From: Primulina eburnea
Lineage: Eukaryota > Streptophyta > Magnoliopsida > Lamiales > Gesneriaceae
NCBI RefSeq assembly: GCF_022965805.1
Contig: NC_133114.1
Location: forward strand, 8,018,261-8,082,260
Length of the DNA: 64,000 nt
Direction: 5' to 3'
Every line of letters begins with the position of its first letter. Position 1 is the stretch's first letter. Of the stretch, positions 32,374 through 45,254 are shown piece after piece. The notes beneath the pieces were generated by a model. That model saw only the letters and a list, made by a program, of their open reading frames with translations, did not search any database and was not told where the DNA came from. Both the position numbers and the translations under genes were made by a program.

Positions 32374-33299
32374 GTATTTGTTGCAGGCTTCGTTGAGATC
32401 TCCTGAATCTTTGCTGTTGTGGTTAGGGCTGCATTTCCAGAGCATTCCAACGAAGCCCTAGACATTTTTAAGTGTGTTCGATGTGCAAAAAGAAAATGTT
32501 TTATTTTTGAGGTATGCTAAATGTCTTGTGACCAAATATGAGCGGGTTTGGAAGCCGATGAAAGTGGCCGGTGACCTCTACACCCCGGTAAAGCATGACC
32601 GGGTTTAGATCAGGATTGGAAAGCTGTAAAGCATGACCAGAGACCCATCTACCCGGTAAAGCATGACCGGAGATCTCATGTATGTGGTAGTGGACATCCC
32701 TGCCAGCCCAGTACTATGGTTTAGTCTGATCAGGCGTATTTATGTATGAGTCACTTGCTTTGAAACATAGCTTTATGTAAAATGATGATGATTATGTATG
32801 TTAATATATGTATGATGCAAGTACGTTTATGAAAATTTGTACGATATGATGGCACGTCTATGTTTATGTAAGTACGTTTGAGTTTAAGTATGTACGCTCT
32901 ACTTTAGAATGCATGTGGTTATATTACATATTATTTGTTATTCTCAGTTTATACATGTTGAGTCTTTAGACTCACTAGACTTGATCGATGCAGGTGAGGA
33001 CAAGCTTGAGGAGACGAGAGGCAGGGATCAGTGAGCTTTCTCGGACTGTGCGGTGGACTAACTCGAGGACTGCCTTAATTTTCAAGGATTTTTATGCATG
33101 TTATTTCATTTACTCTGATTTTTAACGAATTACTTTATGTTTTTTTTACAAGTACTTGTTTCAAGTTCGTTTACAATCCAAATATTTTGTTGAACATTTT
33201 ATTTGTATTTCATTTTGAAAGATGATTACTTATTTAAAAGATTTTTTTTTATTTTCTGCGAATTTTAAGTATGTTTAAAAGTACGGTACGTTAAACTTT

Positions 33300-33752
33300 G
33301 CATTCTTCAGCTTACCTTGACAACCAAACCCGAGATATTGCAACCCTAAAAGCTCAACTCGCAAGAGAAAAACAAGATAAACAAGAGCTCATGCAAACCA
33401 AAGACCTGCTTTAGACTAATGTACAACTTCTCACCCATCGCCTTGATCGAGAAAAAATGTAGCTCGCCCTAACCCTGCGTAACCCATCTCACGTGGTACG
33501 AATAATTGCATTTAAACTAGAGTTATAGAAAGGATTGAAACTGAGAAGGACTTCTCCACCCGCTCTCGTCTCCAGCACGAAGACCTTGGTAGCAAGCAAG
33601 AGCATTACATCACCAAGCTTCATGGCTCTATGGATAGGCTGCAATAAAAAAATAACTATATGCACCTCATCATCGAAAATGTGAAAGAAGAAGAAGAAGC
33701 ACCTATAGATTTAGTTGAAGAAGGCAGTGATGATGAAGACTTTACAGAGTAG
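33300..33752 (+). pseudogene. Coiled-coil protein remnant of unknown family
   Basis: Reads IATLKAQLAREKQDKQELM and later LQHEDLGSKQEHYITKLHG, then an acidic C terminus EEGSDDEDFTE before TAG at about 33750. Three in-frame TAG codons (near 33413, 33460, 33647) and at least one frame change are present. The heptad-like, highly charged composition suggests a coiled coil. I do not recognise the family; it may be a host gene fragment or an accessory frame of a retroelement. Confidence 0.5.
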
Positions 33753-35617
33753 GCTAGACTTGTATTAAGGTTGTAACAAAAATATGTTGTGAAAAGAAAA
33801 AAGTGTAGCATTTCCTTTTTAAATAAAAACATTATTATTATGTGACATGTACTGCTAAAAATACTACTAGAGATTTTTTTTTGTAAGCTATTTTAGAAAT
33901 TGCCCAAACGCATGCATGCAATATAAGCAGTCAACCGTACGTTTTAAAAAGTCATTCAATTACTGAATAAAAACAAATGCAGTTAAATAAATCTAAACAT
34001 CATCAAATTCCAATACTACTGTTTTAGGATAACTCAACATCTGTCAAAAATCACAACGTATAAAAGTATGCAAATTGTATAAAACATTATTTTTCAACCC
34101 TAACTCAAAAACAAAAAATACGGAAAAACATAAAGTCCTCGGGTTATCGTGCGTACTCCCAACTCCGCCTACTCAGTCTTAGGAGTCTCTGGTTTCTATC
34201 TCATCATGCTTACCTACATCATTCACACATAGTGAGTCTAAAGACTCAACACACCTGAACCGCTATAACAGGTACATATACATAACATGCAACAGTGGAA
34301 AGTACTATAATTAAAATAGACTTCATGATCTTAAAAAAATGAACTTAAACATATCGTAACATAAACATATCCAAATCGCATCTCATCATGTAATCATATA
34401 CGTGTTCATTTTCCTTTATTGAATTCAAATAATTAGTTGTGACTTTCGTATCAGCTCTAAGTCGATGGATCCATCTACGTATAACTGCAGTAAACGCGGC
34501 GAGGACATCGACGACAGTTTTACCCATCCACTGAGCCTTGGCCTTTCGTGTTCGTGTTAGTCACAACCAACTCACCTCCTTCAAAACATGTCATCGTATT
34601 CATCACTTATAAAATTCATGCATATACGTACATTTTCTTAAAATCAAGCATGCAATGTTTTTCAGTATTTTCATATAATATTCATAATAAACATAAATAT
34701 TTTAAACATGAAATTTCAGTTTCAGGGCGCTACGAGGACGAGTATCTTGACCATGGTGCAAAATGATCATTTTGCCCCTGAAAACCCTAATTGACTGTTT
34801 TACCCTCGGGACCTCAAAATTTTGACCCGAAGCCAACCAAACTTATTAAAATACCTCAAAACTTATTTATAACAATTTCCTAGACGTAAACTTGAGCACA
34901 TGCATTAATTTCTACAATTCGTTTTAAAACTTGGACTGGGGTCTCGGTTTTAATCCAAATTAACCCGAAACTCAACCAAACATTTCTAAACATAAACCAT
35001 GACTCAAACCTGCATGATCAGCCCTTAAACCACTTATTTCAGACCACCTAAGACCCTCAAAATTCCTCGACCAGCTGCTGAAAAAATCTGCACCCTAGAG
35101 GATCGAACCCTAGTTACCATATCAAGCTAAAAACTCGACCCTACATCGAATCAGCCCGGACCAGACCCAAACTGTAGTAGCCCGAATTCTACTAAGTTAA
35201 CTAAACATGATTAAGTATCTTTAATTAAGTAAATCATGTGTTAATTGACATTGGAACTGCCATAGCGGATTTCAGAAGCCATACCTGAGTTCAGAAGTCA
35301 TGGCAGCCTAGGTAGTGGCTGAGCGGAAATGGCTGAGCAGAACCAATGCAGTGCTAGGGAAGTCCGAACCAGTGCAGTGCTAGGGAATGTCCGAACCAGT
35401 GCAGTGCTAGGGAAGTCCGAACCAGTGCAGTGCTAGGGAATGTCCGAACGGAGCTGGTGCTAGGGAACATGTCCTGAGGTGTCTAGTAATGTGTCAAGTC
35501 GGGACAGGTGTCTTTGTGCATGTGGCCGAGTGACATGTGTCCGGACAGGTGTCGAAGTGCATGGCATTGGGTTGACACGTAATGCATGCAAGGGCTCGGG
35601 AGTCCCGAACTGAGGTC

Positions 35618-35625
35618 TATAAATA
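35618..35625 (+). promoter_or_regulatory. TATA box of element C 5' LTR
   Basis: TATAAATA, repeated at 42066-42073 in the 3' LTR; likely core promoter. Confidence 0.7.
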
Positions 35626-35739
35626 GGCCGTGAGATTTCTCATTGTGATAGGGGTATTGTGTGTTTTAGTGCAAGTCCGAGCCACCCTAGTGAGTTGGGA
35701 CGGAGCAGAGTGGTCCGGACTGACAGAGCGGTCCGGACA

Positions 35740-35925
35740 GAGCCGAGCAGTCCGACCGAGCAGAGCAGTCCGAGCCGAGCAGTCCGACCGAGCAGAGCAG
35801 TCCGAGCATAGCAGTCCGAACCGAGCAGTCCGACCGAGCAGAGCAGTCCGAGCCGAGCAGTCCGACCGAGCAGAGCAGTCCGACCCGAGCAGTCCGAGCC
35901 GAGCAGAGCAGTTCGGACAGGGCAG
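35740..35925 (+). repeat. GAGCAGTCCGA short tandem repeats in element C's 5' LTR
   Basis: Alternating AGTCCGAGCCGAGC and AGTCCGACCGAGCAGAGC units. The 3' LTR copy (about 42195-42300) is shorter by about 60 bp, which accounts for most of the LTR length difference. Open frames through it on both strands are repeat artefacts. Confidence 0.85.
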
Positions 35926-36943
35926 TTAGGGAACGAACTGTTTGAACTTGGACAGGTTGAACTCGGAGCATCGTCATCAGCGGGCTAGCGACGGACGAAG
36001 GTTTGGAATTGTATCATTATTATTTTAGGATTATCTAGTTAAGTCTGGTGTATAAGTTTTAGTGATGGTTTTCACTTGATGTTTAGGCTTGGACTAGACC
36101 TATTTGTTCTGGTTTTCCCAGTGGATTAGGATTGCAGTGATAGAGGTACGAAAGTACTATCCGAGATATCCTGGTTGAGTATACATTCATATATGTGTTG
36201 CATGATTATTTGCTGCATTGTTATATGTCATATGATGCATGCTATTATGTCACGCTTTATGATGCATGTTGCATTTCATGTTGAGTCGTATCTCCTTCGA
36301 GATAGCCTTTACTGTTGATCTGTATCTCTTTCGAGATAAGCTATATCTTATGGGGCCGCTCAGCCCTGTTTTGTGGACGCATGGACACCGAGAGTACACA
36401 GTGGCCGACGGGTCGGGAGGGCTTCGGTGATCCGGGACATTTTAGGTCCACGTCTGATCTTGTAGTGGATGTAGTGACCCAGAGGAGTACCGCGCGGCAC
36501 TATCCACTTGGCGCCTCTAGACTGAGCATGTTGAGATCTTTTGTGATTCTTGTTCCTTGAATACCCTGGTATCATATCATAGCATATGCATTTCATATAG
36601 GTTTGTATACTCATGCTTTTGTACTGGGCGTTCTTATCGCTCACGTCCTCGGTTTTGTTTATCTTGGACACCCCATTCCCACGGGGCAGGCCTCAGGTTG
36701 GATGGCTCAGGAGGAGGATGAGGAGGACGTTGAGTAGCTGGTTGATTTAGTTCTTCAGTACTGTTTGATTCGATATGGTTGTACCGCATATTTTTTATTC
36801 TGAGTTATTCTGGACTTCATTTGGGTTGTATAACTATCGTTTGTTGACCATTTTCCGCAATTATCTCTGATTGTTATTAATTAAGTTAATTGCATGCTTA
36901 ATTCTTGATTAGTAGGTGATTCTGGAACGGGTCACTACATTTA

Positions 36944-36955
36944 TGGTATCAGAGC
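36944..36955 (+). other. Primer binding site of element C
   Basis: TGGTATCAGAGC four bases after the 5' LTR; initiator tRNA-Met type. Confidence 0.9.
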
Positions 36956-37038
36956 ATGCATATGATTTTGGGATATAGATTCTGTTTTGGGATTTCCGTT
37001 GACCATTTTACCATTTTTCCCCATTCTATCTTGTAGCG

Positions 37039-40000
37039 ATGGCTGACCACCTTGGTGATGAGAGTAGTCAGGGGAGTGTAGGTCGTTGGGGTGACCAGGA
37101 CGATCGTAGGCGTCATCGTGAACATCGTCATCGTCGTGATGGCCCTAGGCGTTTTGAGATGCACCGTTTCATTCAGATGGGGCCTAAGCCTTTAGTCGGT
37201 GGTGAGACTCCCGATGTTGCTGAGGATTGGTTAGAGCGCATGGAGAGTTGTTTCCGTGCATTCCAGTGCACCGAAGAGCAGCAGATGGAGACCCTTGGTT
37301 TTCTTCTCGAGGGCCGTGCGCGCAAGTGGTGGCAATCGACTTCTGCGCCGATAGTCCAGTCTCAGGGTAGGGTGACTTGGGTCGAATTCCGTGCAGCTTT
37401 CATGCAGTTATATTTTCCTCCAGCCCTTCGCCAGGCAAAGACGATTGAACTTCTGAGTCTTAAGTAGGGTAGTATGTCTGTTGATGCATATCAGCAGAAG
37501 TTCTTCGAGTTGTTACCCTTTGCTCCTCATATTAGTGGCAGTTCTGAGGCCAAGTATGACCATTTCCTTCAGGGTCTTAACCAAGAGATCTTTGATCGAG
37601 TCACTGTCTGCGATGATCCTACTTCTTATGATGGGTTAGTGAACCGGTGTCGCCAGGCAGAGATCAGTCTGCAGCGTGGTAGGTCTATTCTGTCTTCTCG
37701 ACCTCCGAATACTTTGAGCCCTCGATCTCAGTCTTTCAAGAAGTCTGGTTCTTCTTCTTCTGGATCTGGATCTCGATCTAGCGGTGTTTTTCGCTTTGGT
37801 AAGAAGAAGGTTTCTTGTGTGCATTGTGGGAAGAACCATCCATCGGAGCAGTGCCGATCAGCCGCGGGAGCTTGTTTTCAGTGCGGAGAGATGGGTCATC
37901 TTAAGAAGAATTGTCCTCAGTTGCGAGGTGGAGCAGGATCTGGTTCCGGATCTCAGACGACTGTTCAGCAGAGGATGCAGGGTCAGGCAATGGGCAGTTC
38001 AAATCTTCGACCTCGTGCCCAAGGTCAGGTATTTGCGCTGAACTAGGATCAGGCTGCAGATGAGACAGGGAGAGTCATAGCAGGTACTTTTTGTTTATGC
38101 GGTATTCCTGCTTTTGTTCTTATTGATACCGGAGCATCACATTCATTCATTTCTGCACGATTTGTTAAGCGTCATAAGTTACCGTATGTTTCTCTAGACG
38201 TCATTCTTTCCGTTTTTACTCCGATGGGTCATTCGGTGTTAGCAAAGCGTCTAGTGATGGGTTGTCCTTTAGATTTTGAGGGTAACGAGTTGACTGCGAA
38301 TCTTATGATCTTAGAGATGGAAGATTTTGATTGTATTCTGGGTATAGACCTGTTGACTACCTACCGAGCTACTGTGGATTGTTACCAGAAGCTTGTTCAG
38401 TTTCGTACGACTGAGAGCTCTAGTTGGTTTTTCTATGGTGAGGGAGCGCGACCTCCGATGCCAGTGGTATCTGCTCTGAAAGCCTGTCGTGCTTTAGAGT
38501 CGGGCGGGGAAGGCTACCTCATCTATGCAATTGATTCATCCACAAGTAGTGTTGGTACAGATGATATTCCAGTGGTTTGTTAGTTTCCTGATGTTTTCCC
38601 AGATGAGATTCCTGGTTTTCCTCCGATTAGAGAAGTGGAATTTGGCATCGAGTTAATGCCAGGGACTACACCGATTTCTCGTGCCCCCTATCGTCTGGCT
38701 CCGTCAGAGATGAGGGAACTGAAGCAGCAATTGCAGGATCTTCTTGATAAAGGTTATATTCGCCCGAGTGTTTCACCTTGGGGAGCTCCAGTCTTGTTTG
38801 TCAAGAAAAAGGATGGATCGATGCGATTGTGTATTGATTATCGCCAGCTGAATCGTGTGACGATCAAAAACAAGTATCCATTACCTCGTATTGATGACTT
38901 GTTCGATCAGCTTCAGGGTACCTCTGTTTACTCCAAGATTGACTTGCGATCAGGTTATCATCAGATGAGAGTCAGAGATGATGATATTTCCAAGACCGCA
39001 TTTCGTACTCGATATGGGCATTACGAGTTTCTAGTTATGCCATTCGGATTGACGAATGCGCCAGCGGTGTTCATGGATCTGATGAACCGAGTCTTTCGGG
39101 ATTTTCTAGATCAGTTTGTTGTGGTTTTCATCGACGATATCTTGATTTATTCTCACAGTGTGGAAGAGCATACCCAGCACTTGAGGATTGTGTTGCAGAT
39201 TCTTCGCGAGAAGCAATTGTATGCTAAGCTGAGTAAGTGCGAGTTCTGGATTAATCGTGTAGTATTCCTTGGTCATGTGATTTCCAAGGAAGGAGTTTCT
39301 GTGGATCCTAGCAAGATTGAGGCAGTGCTGAATTGGTCACGTCCGACGACAGTGGCCGAGATCCGTAGTTTTCTAGGTCTGGCAGGGTATTATCGTCGCT
39401 TCATCGTGAATTTCTCTCAGGTAGCTAGACCATTGACGCAACTTACTCGGAAGGATGTTCCATTTGAGTGGTCATCTGAGTGCGAAGATAGTTTCAGAGA
39501 GCTTCGTCGACTTCTGACTTCTGCACCTGTTTTGGCGTTACCGTCAGGATCTGATGGTTTCAGTGTTTACACCGATGCCTCATTTCAAGGCTTAGGGTGT
39601 GTGTTGACGCAGAATGGTCATGTGATCGCTTATGCTTCCAGACAGTTAAAATCTCACGAGGAAAAGTATCCTATTCATGATCTAGAGTTGGCAGCTATTG
39701 TGTTTGCGCTGAAGATCTGGCGTCATTATTTGTACGGTGTTCAGTTTGAAATCTTTACTGATCATAAGAGTCTGAAGTATCTGTTCACTCAGGCTGAGTT
39801 GAACATGAGACAACGTCGTTGGATGGATCTACTTAAGGATTATGACTGTGTGATCAAGTACCATCCAGGTTCTGCGAATCTCACAGCCGATGCTCTTAGT
39901 CGCAAGGTGAGATCCTCTGCACTTCAGACCAGTGCTAAGTCTAGTGCTGTCCAGAGATTGTTGTTCGTTGGGGTTTAAATTCAAACATCGGAAAGGTATG

Positions 40001-41458
40001 GAGAGCATTCGTGTTGCTACCATTTTATCTGAGCCAACTTTGTTCACTCGGATTCGAGATGCTCAGACGTCTGATCTCAAGACTCAGAGATTAGCTCGGT
40101 TAGTTAGTGGAGATAGCAATTTCCATTATCAGTCTAATGGTCTTCTGTGTTTGTCTAATCGGGTTGTAGTACCAGAGGATGACACTTTGAGGGAAGAGAT
40201 CTTGTCTCAGGCTCATCGAAGCAAGTTGAGTGTTCATCCGGGAAGCAATAAGATGTATAAAGATTTGAGGACACGATTTTGGTGGAAAGGGATGAAGCGC
40301 AGCATTTATCAGTTTGTCTCCAAGTGTCTAGTTTGTCAGCAGGTTAAGGCAGAGCATCGTCGACCTGGAGGATTATTGTTGAATTTACCTATTCCTGAAT
40401 GGAAGTGGGAGCATATCACGATGGACTTCATTACTCACTTGCCATTGTCTTCGAGGAACAGTGATGCTATTTGGGTAGTGGTGGATCGACTCACCAAGTC
40501 TGCTCATTTTCTGCCATATAACCGTGATTTCACTTTCGATCGTATGGCTCGATTGTATATTCAAGAGATTGTACGTTTGCATGGAGTGCCAGTCAGTATT
40601 GTTAGTGACAGAGATCCTCGTTTTACCTCACGATTTTGGGGTAGTTTCCAGTCAGCATTGGGTACTTCACTAAGTTTGAGTACTGCTTATCATCCAGAGA
40701 CCGACGGTCAGTCGGAGAGGACTATCCGTACGCTTGAGGATATGTTGCGAGCTTGTGTTATGGATTTCGGAACCGCTTGGCAGGATCATTTGCCTTTGAT
40801 TGAGTTCGCGTACAACAACAGCTATCATCGTAGTATTGGTATGGCACCATTTGAGGCGTTGTATGGGCGACGTTGTCGTACTCCATTATTCTGGGACGAA
40901 GTTGGGGAACGACATGTTGAGGGACCGGAGTTAGTCCAGCAGGCTATTGATAAGGTTGCAGTAATCAAGAAGCGGATTAAGACTGCTCAGGATCGACAGG
41001 CTAGTTATGCGAACACCAAGCGTCGACCTCTTCAATTTCAGCCAGGTGAGAAAGTGTTTCTCCGAGTTTCGCCTTTTCGCAGGATTTTGAGATTTGGTCT
41101 CAAGGGTAAGCTATCTCCGAGATTTATTGGTCCATTTGAAATATTGGAAAGCGTGGGAGATTTGGCTTACAGACTTGCATTGCCGCCGTACTTATCAAGT
41201 ATTCATGATGTGTTCCACGTATCTTTGTTGAGACGATATGTAGCAGATGAGTCTCACATCTTACATCCCTCTGAAGTTCAACTTGATTCGGATTTGTCTT
41301 ACGTGGAACGACCAATTCGGATTCTCGATCGCAAAGACAAGGTGTTGCGGAATAAGATCATTCCTCTTGTCTTAATTCAGTGGCAGCGCAGAGGCACTGA
41401 AGAAGCCACTTGGGAGTTAGAGAGCCGTATGCGTTCAGAGCATCCAGAGCTCTTTTAA
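37039..41458 (+). pseudogene. Gag-pol polyprotein of element C with three in-frame stops and one frameshift
   Basis: Starts [20 protein letters not shown]. Stops: TAG 37465 (CAG in element 1, LK-Q-GSMSVD), TAG 38044 ([11 protein letters not shown]) and TAG 38581 (acidic residue in relatives, VVC-x-FPDVF). The frame is the same on both sides of each. A one-base insertion near 39955-39965 shifts frame; an overlapping frame from 39932 carries the rest of RNase H-integrase. Motifs otherwise intact: [62 protein letters not shown] and the tail [17 protein letters not shown]. Full-length product is impossible. Confidence 0.93.
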
Positions 41459-41620
41459 GTTGTACTGTAGTTGTACTTTGGATATATTTGTGTTTTCAGT
41501 TGTAATCTAAATATCAGTTGTATTTAACAACAATTGAGATGTAATAACAATGTTGTTATTCCGTTTTGTTCATCTTCTAAGCCTGATTTCGAGGACAAAA
41601 TCTTTTTAAGTGGGGGAGAA

Positions 41621-43325
41621 TGTAGTAGCCCGAATTCTACTAAGTTAACTAAACATGATTAAGTATCTTTAATTAAGTAAATCATGTGTTAATTGACATT
41701 GGAACTGCCATAGCGGATTTCAGAAGCCATACCTGAGTTCAGAAGTCATGGCAGCCTAGGTAGTGGCTGAGCGGAAATGGCTGAGCAGAACCAATGCAGT
41801 GCTAGGGAAGTCCGAACCAGTGCAGTGCTAGGGAATGTCCGAACCAGTGCAGTGCTAGGGAAGTCCGAACCAGTGCAGTGCTAGGGAATGTCCGAACGGA
41901 GCTGGTGCTAGGGAACATGTCCTGAGGTGTCTAGTAATGTGTCAAGTCGGGACAGGTGTCTTTGTGCATGTGGCCGAGTGACATGTGTCCGGACAGGTGT
42001 CAAAGTGCATGGCATTGGGTTGACACGTAATGCATGCAAGGGCTCGGGAGTCCCGAACTGAGGTCTATAAATAGGCCGTGAGATTTCTCATTGTGATAGG
42101 GGTATTGTGTGTTTTAGTGCAAGTCCGAGCCACCCTAGTGAGTTGGGACGGAGCAGAGTGGTCCGGACTGACAGAGCGGTCCGGACAGAGCCGAGCAGTC
42201 CGACCGAGCAGAGCAGTCCGAGCCGAGCAGTCCGACCGAGCAGAGCAGCCCGAGCAGAGCAGTCCGACCCGAGCAGTCCGACCCGAGCAGAGCAGTTCGG
42301 ACAGGGCAGTTAGGGAACGAACTGTTTGAACTTGGACAGGTTGAACTCGGAGCATCGTCATCAGCGGGCTAGCGACGGACGAAGTTTTGGAATTGTATCA
42401 TTATTATTTTAGGATTATCTAGTTAAGTCTGGTGTATAAGTTTTAGTGATGGTTTTCACTTGATGTTTAGGCTTGGACTAGACCTATTTGTTCTGGTTTT
42501 CCCAGTGGATTAGGATTGCAGTGATAGAGGTACGAAAGTACTATCCGAGATATCCTGGTTGAGTATACATTCATATATGTGTTGCATGATTATTTGCTGC
42601 ATTGTTATATGTCATATGATGCATGCTATTATGTCACGCTTTATGATGCATGTTGCATTTCATGTTGAGCCGTATCTCCTTCGAGATAGCCTTTACTGTT
42701 GATCTGTATCTCTTTCGAGATAAGCTATATCTTATGGGGCCGCTCAGCCCTGTTTTGTGGACGCATGGACACCGAGAGTACACAGTGACCGACGGGTCGG
42801 GAGGGCTTCGGTGATCCGGGACATTTTAGGTCCACGTCTGATCTTGTAGTGGATGTAGTGACCCAGAGGAGTACCGCGCGGCACTATCCACTTGGCGCCT
42901 CTAGACTGAGCATGTTGAGATCTTTTGTGATTCTTGTTCCTTGAATATCCCTGGTATCATATCATAGCATATGCATTTCATATAGATTTGTATACTCATG
43001 CTTTTGTACTGGGCGTTCTTATCGCTCACAGTCCTCGGTTTTGTTTATCTTGGACACCCCATTCCCACGGGGCAGGCCTCAGGTTGGATGGCTCAGGAGG
43101 AGGATGAGGAGGACGTTGAGTAGCTGGTTGATTTAGTTCTTCAGTACTGTTTGATTCGATATGGTTGTACCGCATATTTTTTATTCTGAGTTATTCTGGA
43201 CTTCATTTGGGTTGTATAACTATCGTTTGTTGACCATTTTCCGCAATTATCTCTGATTGTTATTAATTAAGTTAATTGCATGCTTAATTCTTGATTAGTA
43301 GGTGATTCTGGAACGGGTCACTACA
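41621..43325 (+). repeat. 3' LTR of element C
   Basis: TGTAGTAGCCCGAATTC to GGGTCACTACA, 1705 bp; TATA at 42066-42073. Near-identical to the 5' LTR apart from the shorter GAGCAGTCCGA array. Confidence 0.93.
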
Positions 43326-44625
43326 AAACCAACCCACTATAGGACATGATTGGACCCTATTGGACCTATCTAACCATGGCATGTCGCCTCAAGCAAATGG
43401 ACATGAGCAGGACACTCAAAACCCCAAACTCGTGCACCCCTCAAGCAAATCTCAGACACCCGATCTGTCCCTAGCCATGGCTAGCCATGCTTGGGCCTTA
43501 ATGAACCATGACTCAGACTCTCTTGGGTCTGCACCATGGCATGGTTCGACACTTACACGTTAGCCTTTCCTCCTAAACGTGACCCACCATAAAACTATTG
43601 ATCCGATAGGTCCCCTTTCAAAGGTGTCCCCGATCTGAATTTTTCCACTTGACACAATGAAAAACCTGCTGTGAATGAATCCCTACCCCTTCCAACAGTA
43701 CACATAAACGTGAGTTACATGTATATAAAACCAATATTTTCATGTCGAAGCTCGTGTAAACCATTTCATAACAGTAGGTCAAATGTGTGACATGCAAGAT
43801 CAAATAAAATGTGTACTATGATGTGAAAGATGCGAAAATAATGGTTTAGGGCGTGCCTTCTCGTATTTACGCTCCAAAACCTTGATACAATCGCGTAGAA
43901 CAGACACAGGAGAGACGGGGAATAGTTCCTTTGAAAAGCCATGAGAAAAGTTCTAGTATGGAGCTGTTGAAACTTTCAAAAATCTGCTGCTGGAGGTGGA
44001 GAGGGACGGTCGATAATGAGGTATGGTGATTAGGGTTTTGGGAGGTAGGGTTAGATATAATGTTTAGTATATAATGGGCCTAAATTAAAAATAATGAGGT
44101 TTTGAAGGATTTTAGGACCATTATATATTAAAATAGTCCCGTTAAGCCTAAAAACACCCTCGCAAAATATTTTGTTCAGGTAAGCTTTTGAAAATATTGC
44201 CCAAACTCTCAAAAAGTCCTCCGATATGCTAAAAATTGCCTACTGGTTTAAAATACGTCTCGATGGGTAAAAATACCTCAACAAAGCCATTTTCGAAAAT
44301 CACATTTATTTACACCATATATTAAATAACTAGAATTAATTATTAATAAAAACATTTTTTCCTTAATTGTCTCCGATTTCCATTCCTCATTTGATCGTGA
44401 AGTACTGCTAAAAGGCCTAATAAATGAAATATGGTAATTCATAAAATGAAATACATATTTATTTCACGATCATGCATTAAAAATAATTAAAAAAACATTT
44501 TAACAAAACCCTAGATTTTCATGCAATCAGATTACGTTGTTCGAATTTCTAGACCTTACACTGGTGATCCTACTATCATTACCTTTTGACGGCTTTCTTC
44601 ATGAAGAATCATAGAGAAGACTGCC

Positions 44626-45254
44626 CTAAGAGATGGCAGTGGCTTGATGCTGATAACTCGTCCTCTTATCATCGAGCTCTTTGTTAAGACCTGGCAGGAA
44701 TTTGAAAACCCTCTTTGTTTCAAAAATCTTGCTAAAGAGTGATTTGTCGTCTGGGCACGTCCAGTTGTGTGTGTCGTACAAGTAAATTTTCTGCCATTGT
44801 CTTGTTAAATTGTTGTAGTACTGTGTAGCACTTAGGTCTCCTAGGCGCATTTCATACACCTGGGTTTCGGTTTCGAAGAGCTCTAGGGTGTTTTCTGAGC
44901 TGGAGTAGGTTAGCAGGGTTGTTTCCCAGATATCTGCAGCTGTATGACAGAGAAGGAAGTTGATACCCGTCTCTTTAGTCATTGATCCAATGAGCCACGA
45001 TTTGATTATGCTTTCAATTGCCTTCCAAGCTTTGGCCGCTGATTCCTCGGGTTTTGGCGCCTTGTTAATACTTTAAGAAAGTCTTCCTTGCTTCTTCCAC
45101 AAGTACATGAGCATGGATTGTGACCATTGAATTGTGGTATGTGAGTTTGTGGTTTGTGATTTGATGTGCAAAGTGTTTCGAGGTTGGGGAAGGTGATATG
45201 TCAGCGTCTGAGATGGGTGTATCAGAATTTTAGGTCTCCATGGCTCTGATACCA
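44626..45254 (-). pseudogene. Copia-type gag fragment
   Basis: The 44982-44626 part encodes FLLCHTAADIWETTLLTYS, then QVYEMRLGDLSATQYYNNLT and FKFLPGLNKELDD, the conserved course of a plant copia Gag (retrotran_gag type). The upstream part (45250-45073) begins at an ATG inside the primer site (MVSEPWRPK) and ends at a stop, so at least one frame break separates them. No CCHC finger remains. Confidence 0.8.

Larger units (their letters stand above)
26892..33295 (+). mobile_element. Element Y: decayed Tekay-like element, 5' part lost, LTR split by a copia element
   Basis: Contains an RNase H-integrase remnant (26892-27851) related to element A, joined abruptly to LTR sequence (27867 onward) that shares the TTTTGAGAG...CTAGGGTTCTTA block, internal repeats and the TGAGTCTTTAGACTCA motif with A's LTR. 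The end of integrase, the polypurine tract and the LTR start are deleted. The LTR is interrupted by the copia element and ends near 33295 (GTACGGTACGTTAAA, with the usual TTACA mutated). Confidence 0.8.
27867..33295 (+). repeat. 3' LTR of element Y (two pieces: 27867-28928 and 32379-33295)
   Basis: About 1.98 kb of LTR when the copia element and one copy of its GTATT duplication are set aside. The right piece has GTAAAGCATGACCGG repeats (about 32588-32675), the counterpart of the GTTAAATCATGAACGG repeats in A. It also has TGAGTCTTTAGACTCA at 32959-32974, followed by the same 20-odd bases (ending GATCGATGCAGGTGAG) as in A. The left terminus is deleted. Confidence 0.78.
35173..36939 (+). repeat. 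5' LTR of element C
   Basis: TGTAGTAGCCCGAATTC to GGGTCACTACA, 1767 bp. U3 holds four GAACCAGTGCAGTGCTAGGG units (35340-35450). A TATA box at 35618-35625 is followed by GAGCAGTCCGA-type repeats (35740-35925). The remainder matches the R/U5 part of element 1's LTR. Confidence 0.93.
35173..43325 (+). mobile_element. Element C: Ty3/gypsy chromovirus, young LTRs, defective coding region
   Basis: LTRs 35173-36939 and 41621-43325, primer site 36944-36955, gag-pol 37039-41458 and polypurine tract AAGTGGGGGAGAA (41608-41620). The flanks share AAAC (35169-35172 and 43326-43329), so a 4-5 bp target duplication. It sits inside LTR Z. Apart from one difference of about 60 bp in a repeat, the LTRs differ by eye at only about 8-10 positions. 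Coding and R/U5 sequence match element 1, U3 does not. Confidence 0.94.
33930..44560 (-). repeat. LTR Z: minus-strand Tekay-like LTR in two pieces (about 33930-35172 and 43326-44560), split by element C
   Basis: On the minus strand it begins TGTAAGGTCTAGAAATTCG at 44560, resembling A's TGTAGAACCC start. It contains the conserved TGAGTCTTTAGACTCA motif (34248-34233) and an ACCCGAGGAC block like A's, ending near a GTACGGTT end motif around 33930. Length without C is about 2.5 kb, close to A's LTR. No coding region attached to it is visible and the left edge is approximate. It may be a solo LTR or the end of a truncated element. Confidence 0.65.

Noticed and set aside
35630..35977. Low-complexity frames of EQSDRA / LLCSVGLLGS type in element C's LTRs
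   Set aside because: They translate the GAGCAGTCCGA repeat on both strands; length varies with repeat number between the two LTRs.
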